DNA of 64,000 nt, from the NCBI GenBank assembly GCA_001931535.1, contig CP016211.1, positions 6,867,703-6,931,702 on the forward strand, given 5' to 3'. Below the pieces are notes generated by a model, which was not told the DNA's origin, ran no database searches, and worked only from the letters and a program-made list of their open reading frames with translations. Positions 1 to 7,928 of this stretch are shown here, one piece after another. Position 1 is the first letter of the stretch; each line of letters begins with the position of its first letter. Both the position numbers and the translations under genes were made by a program. The stretch comes from Minicystis rosea (lineage in GTDB: Bacteria; Myxococcota_A; Polyangia; Polyangiales; Polyangiaceae).

Positions 1-1872
1 GTGGCGCGGCGATCCGCAGCACCGCTAAAAAGCAGCGCCCTCGACGAGGCGATCGCTCGCGCTGCCGCTCACCTCCGCGCCGAGCAGCGCGCCGACGGGA
101 GCTGGGACGAGCCCTGCGACGCCGGCCCGACGACGACCGCTCACGCGCTCGTCGCGCTCCACGCGCTCGGCCGCATCGACGGCGATCTCCGCGCGCGCAC
201 GCTCCGCTACCTCGCCGGCACGCAGCGCGAGGACGGCGCCTTCGAAGCCTATCCCGACGCCGGCGAGCCCGACGTCGGCGCCACCGCAAGCGTGATTGCG
301 GCCCTCGCGTGCCTCGCCGAGCGCGACATGCGTGCTCGCGCGGAGGCGTGGCTCGACACGCACGGTGGGCACGACGCGGTCGTGCGCACGAGCGGCAAAG
401 GTGATCCTGCGCCCCTGTTCCTGGCCTTTGCGGGCGTGCTCCCCGCGGAGCGGTTACCGCATCTGCCGAGCGCTTGGCTCCTCTCGGCGGCGTTGCGCCG
501 GCTGCTGCAAAGGCACGTCCACCCGGGTGTGCGCATGATGGCCGGGCAACAAGCCGTGATTCGCCGCTTCCTCGTCGCGGGGAGAGCGCCTGTGCGCACG
601 GGCATCGCCGGACGCATCGATGAGACGATCATCGCCCTTCAAGAAGAGATGCAGAATCCGAGCGGCGGTCTCTTCGAGGTCGTGACGCCCTCGGCCACGG
701 CGGTGCTCGGCTTCATCGCCGCGGGGCTCCCGTTCTCCGACGATCGATTGCGCCGCCTGGGCGATTTTCTCCTCACCCAAGTCGAGCCCGGCCCCGAAGG
801 CAGCGCGTGGATTCCGGGGTTCCGCAGCAGCTTGTGGAGCACCGCGCTCTCGCTCCGTGCCTTGCTGCGCGCGGGCGCGTCCGTCGCCGAGCCGTCGCTC
901 GAACGTGCCGTATCGTGGCTCGCCGCATGCGAGCACGCCCAGCCTGCCGCGTGGAGCGCGGGGCGCGAACCGCTCCTCATGCGCGACGGTGGCTATGCCT
1001 TCCAGCGCGCCAACGTGCGCATGCCCGATTGCGACGACACCGCCGTCGCCCTCGACGCGCTCGCCGCCGCCCTCGAAGATCCCGAGCTCGAGCCCGCGCT
1101 CCGCAAACGCGTCTCGCTCCGCGCCGGTCGCGCGCTCGCATGGCTCTTGGGCATGCAAAACCCCGATGGTGGATTCGCGGCCTTCCTCCGCGGGCTACCC
1201 AGCAAACCGCGCGGGCCCATCCTCACCGAGCCGCTCGATCTCTGGCCCAATGGCCTCGACGCGATTCGCCGCCTGCGCCGACTCCCGCTTTGGGCCTTGG
1301 GCGATCCCTCGACCGAGGACGTCACCGGACGCACCCTCCGCGCGCTCGCGCGACTCGGCCTCATGGCCGATCACCCGCGCTCCGCCAAAGCGATCTCCTT
1401 CCTCGAAGGACAGCAGATGGAGAACGGCGCCTTCTGGGGTCGTTGGAGCACCAACTATCTCTGGGCGACCGCGCACGTGATCCTGGGCGCGCGCGCCGCC
1501 GGCGTCTCCGCGCACGCGCCTTGGCTGCGCCGCGCGGCCGCGTTCCTCCGCGCGCATCAAAACGAGGACGGCGGCTTCGGCGAAACGGAGCGTTCGTATC
1601 GCGATCCCGCGCTCGCGGGCGTTGGGCCGAGCATGCCGGCGGTGACGGCCCTCTGTCTCGAAGCGTTCGTCGCCATGGGAGACGCAGGCTCCGCCGCGGC
1701 GGCGCGCGCCGCTCGATACTTGATCGAATCGCAGAAGCCCGAAGGCGATTGGCCCGACGCCGGACATCTGCAAGTCTTCATCCCTCCTTCCCAATTCTAT
1801 CGTTATCCCGGCGCGCACCGCTTCCAGCCGTTGGAAGCGCTGGCCGCGCTGCGCGAAGCGATGACCTCCTGA
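1..1872 (+). CDS. Squalene-hopene-cyclase-family class II terpene cyclase
   Basis: Predicted class II (protonation-initiated) triterpene cyclase of the squalene-hopene cyclase family, probably acting on squalene or another polyprene at the membrane surface. Seen: an alpha-toroid rich in QW repeats (QRADGSW at residues 29-35, then QREDGAF, QNPDGGF, QNEDGGF, QKPEGDW) and the protonating DxDD motif as DCDD at residues 343-346, followed by TAVAL exactly as in the family. The EDVT, GRW-NYLWAT and RSY-DPA segments near the C terminus also match bacterial SHC. At 623 aa it is close to the usual length of about 630. The GTG start is the first base of the window, so the true start could lie upstream. 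It is separated by 13 bp from the FAD/ADC fusion, which suggests one operon. The exact substrate and product cannot be read from sequence. Confidence 0.85.
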   Translation: MARRSAAPLKSSALDEAIARAAAHLRAEQRADGSWDEPCDAGPTTTAHALVALHALGRIDGDLRARTLRYLAGTQREDGAFEAYPDAGEPDVGATASVIAALACLAERDMRARAEAWLDTHGGHDAVVRTSGKGDPAPLFLAFAGVLPAERLPHLPSAWLLSAALRRLLQRHVHPGVRMMAGQQAVIRRFLVAGRAPVRTGIAGRIDETIIALQEEMQNPSGGLFEVVTPSATAVLGFIAAGLPFSDDRLRRLGDFLLTQVEPGPEGSAWIPGFRSSLWSTALSLRALLRAGASVAEPSLERAVSWLAACEHAQPAAWSAGREPLLMRDGGYAFQRANVRMPDCDDTAVALDALAAALEDPELEPALRKRVSLRAGRALAWLLGMQNPDGGFAAFLRGLPSKPRGPILTEPLDLWPNGLDAIRRLRRLPLWALGDPSTEDVTGRTLRALARLGLMADHPRSAKAISFLEGQQMENGAFWGRWSTNYLWATAHVILGARAAGVSAHAPWLRRAAAFLRAHQNEDGGFGETERSYRDPALAGVGPSMPAVTALCLEAFVAMGDAGSAAAARAARYLIESQKPEGDWPDAGHLQVFIPPSQFYRYPGAHRFQPLEALAALREAMTS

Positions 1873-1885
1873 CCCACGAGTCTCC

Positions 1886-4800
1886 ATGAAGAAACGAATC
1901 GTCATCCTCGGTGGCGGCATGGCCGCCCTCGCGTGCGCTTGGGAGCTCACCCGGCGCCGCGGCGCGCGCGATCACCTCGACGTGACCCTCTATCAAATGG
2001 GCCATCGCCTCGGAGGCAAAGCGGCCTCGAGCTGCAACCCGCAGCAGGGATATCGCGTCGAAGAGCACGGGCTCCACGTCTTCTGGGGCTTTTACGACAA
2101 CGCCTTTCGCATGATGCGCGAGTGCTACGAGGAGCTGGGCCGCCCGCCCTCCGCGCCGCTCGCCACCCTCGATCAGGCTTTCATGCATCACGATGCCATC
2201 TCGGTGCCGTGGCACGACGGCGAGCGCCATCAGCTCTTGGAGCTCCGCGCGCCGCGCAATGCCCGTATCCCCGGTGACGGGCGCGAGCCAGGGACGGACG
2301 GCCCCGAGCTCTTCTCCCTGATGGTCGGTCGCGTCATCGAGGCCGTGCAAATCGCCTTCGGCCTCTCCCCCGTCGGCGACGCGGAGCGCCTCATCCACGG
2401 GCTCGAATCGCTGCGTGGGCTCGTCACCTCCTCCAGCGATGATTGGCAGAAGCGTGGTGTCCTCGCGCTCCTCGACGGCATGCGCGACCTCTGCCGGCGC
2501 CTGCTCGATCCGGCGCGGCGGCCGCGGTGGACACGGGAGATCGCCGACTTCTTCCTGACCACGATGCGCGGAATCATCATGGATGGATTGGCCGCGCCGC
2601 CGCGCAACTGGCATGCCCTCGACGACGAGAGCTTGCGCGATTGGCTGCGTCGCCACGGCGCGCTCCGCGAGACCCAGCACGCTCCCTTCTTGGAAGGCGT
2701 GCTGGCCGCGGGCTATGCCCATCGCCTCGACGCGCCCGCCGGCACGATGCTTCACGCCATCTTGCGGATGTCGCTCACGTACTCCGGCTCGATCCTCTAC
2801 AAATTCCGCGCGGGAATGGGCGAGACGGTGATCGCGCCCCTCTACGAGGTCTTGGCCCGGCGCGGCGTCAAATTCCGATTCTTCCATGCCGTCGAGAGGC
2901 TCGAGCTCTCGGCCGATCGCGCGCGCGTCGCCACCGTCCATCTGACCCGGCAAGCCACCGTACGAGAGGAGCCTTATCGACCTCTCGTGGAGGTCGGCGG
3001 TCTCCCCTCATGGCCTCTCCACCCGCGCTACGAGCAGCTCGTCGAAGGCGAAGCGCTCCGCGCCGGCGCGGTGGATCTCGATGATTGGTGGACGGATTGG
3101 CCGGGCGTCGGCACCGTCCGGCTCGAAGCAGGACGTGACTTCGATCAGCTCGTGCTCGGCATCGCGCTCGGCGCGCTCCCCGATCTCTGCGCCGAGCTCA
3201 TCGCCGACGAGACCAAACCCGCCTTCCGCCACATGGTCGAGAACGTGCGCACCGCCGCCACGCAATCGGCCCAGCTCTGGATGAGGCCCGGCCCAGCCAA
3301 GTTCGCCGTCAAAGCAGATGGCCCACCCATCGTCATCCCTTATGCCCTGCCATTCGACACGTGGGCGGACATGAGCCATCTCCTTCCGCTCGAGCGCTGG
3401 CCCGAAGGCCGCGCCCCGGGGAGCCTGCATTACCTGACCGCGCGCTTCGATGACGAAGAGCCCGTCCCCCCGCGCGGCCCCAATGCTTATCCCGCGCGGC
3501 AAAAGGCGCGCATTCGCGACAACCTCGAATCGTGGTTGCGCGACAGCGCCGGTGGCTTGTGGCCCCGGGCCACGTCTCCGGAAGATCCGCAGGCGCTCAA
3601 TCCCTATTGGCTTCACGATCTCGAAGAGCGCGACGGCTGGGCGCGCCTCGACGCCCAGCTCGTCTCCCCGCTCCCCAATCCCTCGCTTCGCTACAACCTC
3701 GCTCTGCCGGGGACGACACGGTATCGCCTCCGCCCGGGCGGCTCCGGCTATGAGAACCTCACGCTCGCCGGGGATTGGACGCGCACGTCCCTCTCCTGCG
3801 GTTGTGTCGAGTCGGCCATGCTCTCGGGCATCGGCGCCGCCAACGTCATCGATCCTTCCACACGCCGCCCTCTCGGTGATTGGCTGGGCGCGCTCGATCC
3901 CGCGTCGGCGAGCCCTCCCCGGCCCACCAACATCCCCGAGCTCACCATCCCTTTCCCGCCTCCGCGCGTCGAGCCGCCCGCGCCGCACCGCAGCCTTCCC
4001 CGCTATGTCCGGCGCGAGGGCGATCTGCTCGTGCCTCCTCCCGTCGACGTCCACATCGACGTCACCACGTTTGCCATTCGCGCCGATCGCGCCGCCGTCC
4101 AAAGGCTCATGGACACCGCCCTCGATCGCGGCGACGTGGCCTATCGCGTCCTCGGCCCGACCATCATCGTGTATGCGGCCCGCGTCGACAATTACCCGAC
4201 CGATCATCGCCTCGGCTGGGTCCCCGAGCTCGATTTCGGTGTCTGGGTCCCGGCCGTCGCCGGCTCACGGCGGGAGGGTCGCGTGCGGCCCGAGCGGCTC
4301 GTGACGTGGAATCCCTTCATCTGGGTGGATGATCCGCTTGCCCTCCTGAATGGCCGTCTCTACTTCGGCTTCCCCAAAGACCTCGGGTGGATGACCATCG
4401 AAGGCGACGATCCGACACGACGGCGCTTCGGCCTCGATACCTTGGTGATCCCGGAGCTCGGCGCCTCCTCCCGCGTCGAGCGCCGCCCACTCCTCCAAAT
4501 GGGTCCGGGCCGCGCCGACGGCCCCCGCGTGCGCCGCCGCGATCGCGTCCGCGAATCTCTCTCCCTGCTCCGCGAATCCGCGCGCGAGCTCTCGTGGCAG
4601 GATGGGATTCGCCTCTCCTCGATGTTCCTCGGCTCGATGGAGCGCGGCATGCGACTCGTCTTCTTCAAGCAGCTCCCCGACTCCGCCGATCCCACCCGCG
4701 CCGTCTACCAAGGCATCATCGAAACCGACATTCTCATCGAAGGCACCGCCAAGCACCAACGCCTGCCCGGCCGCTACACGGTCGACGTGCACCAATGGGG

Positions 4801-4942
4801 CAGCCATCGCCTGGCCGACGCCCTCGGCCTCGAAGGCCATTGGGATGGCAACGTCGTCCGCTGCGAAGCCCTGTGGGCCATGCGCTCGGTCTTCGCCGCC
4901 CGCGTGCACGTGGGCTCGGTGATTTGGGAGAGCCGAGGCTGA
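1886..4942 (+). CDS. Fused FAD-dependent oxidoreductase and acetoacetate-decarboxylase-like protein
   Basis: Two-domain protein of 1018 aa. Residues 1 to about 660 are an FAD amine-oxidase/carotenoid-desaturase-like domain: the dinucleotide-binding GGGMAAL sits at residues 9-15, an RLGGKA motif follows, and the typical C-terminal FAD signature TLAGDWT is at 626-632. Residues about 690-1010 resemble the acetoacetate decarboxylase (ADC) superfamily. The segment FGFPKDLGW (827-835) matches the ADC PKK-LG motif and places the Schiff-base lysine at K831, but the neighbouring second lysine is replaced by D832. A Pro-rich linker joins the halves. The gene follows the cyclase by 13 bp, so a joint role in oxidising and then remodelling a cyclised terpenoid is plausible; this is inference. 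Whether the ADC part decarboxylates or does aldol or hydrolytic chemistry, as some superfamily members do, is unknown. Confidence 0.75.
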   Translation: MKKRIVILGGGMAALACAWELTRRRGARDHLDVTLYQMGHRLGGKAASSCNPQQGYRVEEHGLHVFWGFYDNAFRMMRECYEELGRPPSAPLATLDQAFMHHDAISVPWHDGERHQLLELRAPRNARIPGDGREPGTDGPELFSLMVGRVIEAVQIAFGLSPVGDAERLIHGLESLRGLVTSSSDDWQKRGVLALLDGMRDLCRRLLDPARRPRWTREIADFFLTTMRGIIMDGLAAPPRNWHALDDESLRDWLRRHGALRETQHAPFLEGVLAAGYAHRLDAPAGTMLHAILRMSLTYSGSILYKFRAGMGETVIAPLYEVLARRGVKFRFFHAVERLELSADRARVATVHLTRQATVREEPYRPLVEVGGLPSWPLHPRYEQLVEGEALRAGAVDLDDWWTDWPGVGTVRLEAGRDFDQLVLGIALGALPDLCAELIADETKPAFRHMVENVRTAATQSAQLWMRPGPAKFAVKADGPPIVIPYALPFDTWADMSHLLPLERWPEGRAPGSLHYLTARFDDEEPVPPRGPNAYPARQKARIRDNLESWLRDSAGGLWPRATSPEDPQALNPYWLHDLEERDGWARLDAQLVSPLPNPSLRYNLALPGTTRYRLRPGGSGYENLTLAGDWTRTSLSCGCVESAMLSGIGAANVIDPSTRRPLGDWLGALDPASASPPRPTNIPELTIPFPPPRVEPPAPHRSLPRYVRREGDLLVPPPVDVHIDVTTFAIRADRAAVQRLMDTALDRGDVAYRVLGPTIIVYAARVDNYPTDHRLGWVPELDFGVWVPAVAGSRREGRVRPERLVTWNPFIWVDDPLALLNGRLYFGFPKDLGWMTIEGDDPTRRRFGLDTLVIPELGASSRVERRPLLQMGPGRADGPRVRRRDRVRESLSLLRESARELSWQDGIRLSSMFLGSMERGMRLVFFKQLPDSADPTRAVYQGIIETDILIEGTAKHQRLPGRYTVDVHQWGSHRLADALGLEGHWDGNVVRCEALWAMRSVFAARVHVGSVIWESRG

Positions 4943-4973
4943 TGAGCGATGGATGGTCTGTGGGAGGCGTGCC

Positions 4974-6449
4974 TCAAAATGGCATCTTGAGGCCGCAGCC
5001 CACACCCACCTTCGGGGTCACCTTGGCGTTGCGGAGATCGCGTGAGTCGGCTTCGACGGCGACATTGATGCTCACCGATCCGGAGACGGCCCCGGAGGCG
5101 GCGTCGCCGGCCAGCTCGCCCAAGAGGCCGAGTCGCTCTTTTGCGACCGAACGTGCCAGATCGGCGCAGGGGATGGGGCCGGCCAAATCGAGGCGCATGG
5201 TGGCGTGATCGCCGGCGCGCGCGATGGTGCCGGAGCCTTTGAGATCCAGTTTGCCGGCGCGCACCAGGATGTCGGAGAGAGAGACTTTGGAGCGATCTTC
5301 GGCCACACCGATCTTGGAGGCAATCGAGGTCTTCTTTCCCGTGATGACGCCCGAGAGCTCGCGCGGGTGCGGCGGCACCCAGCCATCGAGGAGGATTTGC
5401 GCGCTGCCCGTGATGGACTCGGCGCCGGCGCGACGACCGAGCGAGAGCTCGGCCTTGCCCGAGGCCACCGCCCCGGGCGCGGGGAGCGCGAGGCCGAGCG
5501 CGGCGCCCAGCGTGGAGAGCCGCACGGGTTGCAACGTGATCTCCACGCGGGGAGGCTTCGACGAGGTGGAGAGCCGCGCCTTGATGGGCGCCTCTTCATT
5601 GGCACCCTTGCCCAGCTCGATGGTGACACCGCTCGATTCCACCGCGAATCCCGCGCTCACCTGACCGAGCGGCACGCCGCCGGCGGAGGTGGCTTTGGCC
5701 GCGAAATGCGCAGTCTTGCCGTCCGTGGTGAGCGTCCCTCCCGTCACGGCGAGCCAAGGATCCGCGCCCGCCGCGGCACGCCAGGCCACGCGGACGTCGG
5801 AGGCCGATCCCGAGAGGCGGAATGCTTCCGGATGATCTCCCGACCAAGCGGCGACCTCGAGCACGCGATCGGTCGCCGATCCTTCGAGCGCGACGCTCAC
5901 GTCCGCGGCCTCGATCGACGCCACCTCGGATCCGCGCAAACGCAGCTTCACGCGCGTGGCGTCGACGCGCAAACCACGTACGCCCGCGAGCTTCGCGCGC
6001 GCCTTTTCGAGGCGCACCACGTTGTCTTGAATCACGTAGTCATCGAAGCTCAGCTCGAAGCCGAGCCGGGCCGCCCGATAGCGCAGGTACGCCGCCACGA
6101 GCAGGCTGTGCGCCGCGAGGAGCACCAACATGATGGAAAGCAGCACACCGATGATCGCCATCTTCCGAAGGCGAGCGCGGCGAGCGATCTCCTCGGGTGT
6201 GCGCGGCGCGGCCGGCGGTGCTGCAGGAGACGCCGCCGGCGCCGCCGGTGATCCAGGAGACACGCCCGGAGACGCAGCAGCCTGCGCGGGTGAGCCCGGA
6301 GACGCGGCGGGCTGGGCAGGCGTGGCCGGAGGCGCCGCAGGCTGCGCGGGTGCATGGGGAGGAGGGGCGACGTTCAACGATACGGCGGTCCGCGCGACAG
6401 GCTGCGCCGCGGGCGCCTTGGGGGCTCGGGGGCCGGGGGGCGCATCCAT
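4974..6449 (-). CDS. AsmA-like membrane-anchored envelope protein
   Basis: 491 aa from the chosen ATG; the reading frame extends 30 codons upstream, but that part is Arg-rich and unlike protein. Seen: a Pro/Ala-rich cytoplasmic stretch (about residues 10-85), one transmembrane helix (about 97-121, containing GVLLSIMLVLLAAHSLLVAA), then about 370 residues of beta-rich sequence facing the periplasm. The repeating pattern of DATRVKLRLRG, SVALEG, SGTITRAG-like and LDLAGPI segments resembles AsmA/DUF748-type or GspN-like lipid-bridge proteins. The assignment rests on this pattern only and no catalytic motif is visible. The gene converges on the cyclase/FAD operon with about 30 bp between stops. 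Confidence 0.5.
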   Translation of the reverse strand: MDAPPGPRAPKAPAAQPVARTAVSLNVAPPPHAPAQPAAPPATPAQPAASPGSPAQAAASPGVSPGSPAAPAASPAAPPAAPRTPEEIARRARLRKMAIIGVLLSIMLVLLAAHSLLVAAYLRYRAARLGFELSFDDYVIQDNVVRLEKARAKLAGVRGLRVDATRVKLRLRGSEVASIEAADVSVALEGSATDRVLEVAAWSGDHPEAFRLSGSASDVRVAWRAAAGADPWLAVTGGTLTTDGKTAHFAAKATSAGGVPLGQVSAGFAVESSGVTIELGKGANEEAPIKARLSTSSKPPRVEITLQPVRLSTLGAALGLALPAPGAVASGKAELSLGRRAGAESITGSAQILLDGWVPPHPRELSGVITGKKTSIASKIGVAEDRSKVSLSDILVRAGKLDLKGSGTIARAGDHATMRLDLAGPIPCADLARSVAKERLGLLGELAGDAASGAVSGSVSINVAVEADSRDLRNAKVTPKVGVGCGLKMPF

Positions 6450-6580
6450 CGGAGACAGGGGTAGCACGATGCGCGCGACGCGTCGGCCCCACGACGACGG
6501 CGCGGTCCTCCACACGCGGCGCGTCGAGGGTCGCCGCATGGAGGAGAGGACGGCTCACATCGAGAGACGTCAGCGAACGT

Positions 6581-6616
6581 CGGAGACTATTTCGCACCGA
6601 GAGCGAGCCGTTTCGC
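6581..6616 (+). promoter_or_regulatory. Upstream element shared with the DUF1592 gene (copy 1)
   Basis: A stretch of about 36 bases lying 35-70 bp before the GH64 start aligns with 7837-7871 upstream of the DUF1592 gene. Both begin with CGGAG, carry TATTT after a short gap, then share GAGCGAGCC followed by one variable base, TTT and CGC. The surrounding bases do not align, so this looks like a shared promoter or operator rather than a duplication of the whole region. The binding factor is unknown. Confidence 0.35.
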
Positions 6617-6650
6617 GTCCTCGAACTACCTCTCTCGGGAGGTGTCACGG

Positions 6651-7715
6651 ATGCGATACGCAGGGACGACCATTCTCGGACCGATCTGCGCGCTCGGGCT
6701 GCTCGCGGCCTGCTCGAGCGCGGAGGATCAGGGCAACACGGGCGCCAGCGCCGGCAGCAGCACCAGCACCAGCGGAGGCGCGGGCGGCCCGACGACCGGG
6801 CACGGCGGCAACGGGACGGGCGGCGCCAAACCGACGGATGGCGGACCTCCTCCGGAGTTCTGGGATGCGAGCGACGTCCCCGCGGCCAAGAACGTGATGA
6901 CCTTCAAGTTCCTGAACCGCACCAACGGGAAATACAAAGACAGCGAAGTATTCTGGAGCTTCAAGCAGAACGGGATCGAAGAGGTTCACTCGATCGCCGA
7001 AGCGCCGACCTACGACATGCCGGTGAGCGCGTCGGGGCGGATGTATTTCTATCTCGGTGCACCGGACAGCAAATATTACGATTTCATCGAGCACACGATC
7101 GGCGACCACCAATACAACGGCAACACCACCCGCGTGGACGCGTTCGGCCTCAAGATCGCCATGCGCCTCCACTGCGCCGACGGCTTCGAGACCACCGTGG
7201 GCGAGGACTACGAGACCTTCCAAGAAGACCGTGCGGTGACGTTCCAGAAGTTCATCGACGAGGTGCCCGAGGAGTTCAAGCACCTCGCGCAGATCAAGGC
7301 CCCCTATCGCATCGTCGAGCCCGGGGCCGGCGAGTTCAAGACGGGCGGGATGTACGAGCATTATTACGATGCTTTGGCCGACACCATCTGGTCCGCGAAC
7401 GGGCTCACGTTCGAGAAGCCCGGGCCCAACGGCTCCGGCCTCGGCGCCTATCCGAACGTGTCCGCCGCCCTCATGCGCAACGTGGGCACCGCCCCGGGCA
7501 GCCTCACGCCCGAGGGCAAGCTGATGAACGACATGCTGTGGAAGGACAGCACCACCTTCTACAAAGCGCCGCCCGCCAACTACTATGCGAAGTTCTGGCA
7601 CACGCACGGGATCGACGGGAAGGCCTACGGCTTCCCGTACGACGACGTCGGCTCCTATTCTTCCTACATCTCGCACAAGGATCCTGAATACATCTTGATC
7701 GCGATCGGCTGGTGA
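6651..7715 (+). CDS. Glycoside hydrolase family 64 beta-1,3-glucanase lipoprotein
   Basis: Predicted secreted, lipid-anchored endo-beta-1,3-glucanase, 354 aa. The ATG is preceded by GGGAGG eight bases upstream, so it is preferred over the GTG nine bases earlier. A signal peptide ends in the lipobox LLAAC, followed by a Ser/Gly/Thr linker to about residue 65. The rest matches GH64 (laminaripentaose-producing type): MYFYLGAPDSKYYDFIEHT, then VDAFGLKIAMRL. E147 and D163 are 16 residues apart, the same spacing as the catalytic Glu/Asp pair I recall for the Streptomyces enzyme. Substrate is likely fungal or algal laminarin-type glucan, which fits a predatory or polymer-degrading lifestyle. It stands alone between two intergenic regions; an upstream element is shared with the next gene. 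Confidence 0.8.
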   Translation: MRYAGTTILGPICALGLLAACSSAEDQGNTGASAGSSTSTSGGAGGPTTGHGGNGTGGAKPTDGGPPPEFWDASDVPAAKNVMTFKFLNRTNGKYKDSEVFWSFKQNGIEEVHSIAEAPTYDMPVSASGRMYFYLGAPDSKYYDFIEHTIGDHQYNGNTTRVDAFGLKIAMRLHCADGFETTVGEDYETFQEDRAVTFQKFIDEVPEEFKHLAQIKAPYRIVEPGAGEFKTGGMYEHYYDALADTIWSANGLTFEKPGPNGSGLGAYPNVSAALMRNVGTAPGSLTPEGKLMNDMLWKDSTTFYKAPPANYYAKFWHTHGIDGKAYGFPYDDVGSYSSYISHKDPEYILIAIGW

Positions 7716-7755
7716 TGACGTAGGGCGCGGGGCGATTCGCCAATGAAATGACGAA

Positions 7756-7779
7756 GGCGCGGTCGACATCGGCCGCGCC
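7756..7779 (+). terminator. GC-rich hairpin after the GH64 gene
   Basis: A perfect 7-bp stem (GGCGCGG paired with CCGCGCC) with a 10-nt loop lies about 40 bp after the GH64 stop codon. There is no clear T run, so it could be an imperfect intrinsic terminator or a 3-prime stabilising hairpin. Confidence 0.35.
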
Positions 7780-7836
7780 CGTGGCCCCGTCATGCCTTTT
7801 CGATACCCTCGCGCCGCGCTCCGCAACCGTGGGCTC

Positions 7837-7871
7837 CGGAGTATTTTCGATCGCGAGCGAGCCATTTACGC
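7837..7871 (+). promoter_or_regulatory. Upstream element shared with the GH64 gene (copy 2)
   Basis: Partner of the element at 6581-6616: CGGAG, then TATTTT, then GAGCGAGCC, one variable base, TTT and CGC. It lies about 58-92 bp before the ATG of the DUF1592 gene, slightly further than copy 1 from its gene. It may place the glucanase and the DUF1592/DUF1552 pair under one regulator. Confidence 0.35.
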
Positions 7872-7928
7872 TTCTCCCTCCACTTATGTCCTGAAACCCA
7901 TTGCCGTCACCCCATCTCAGGAGGAACG

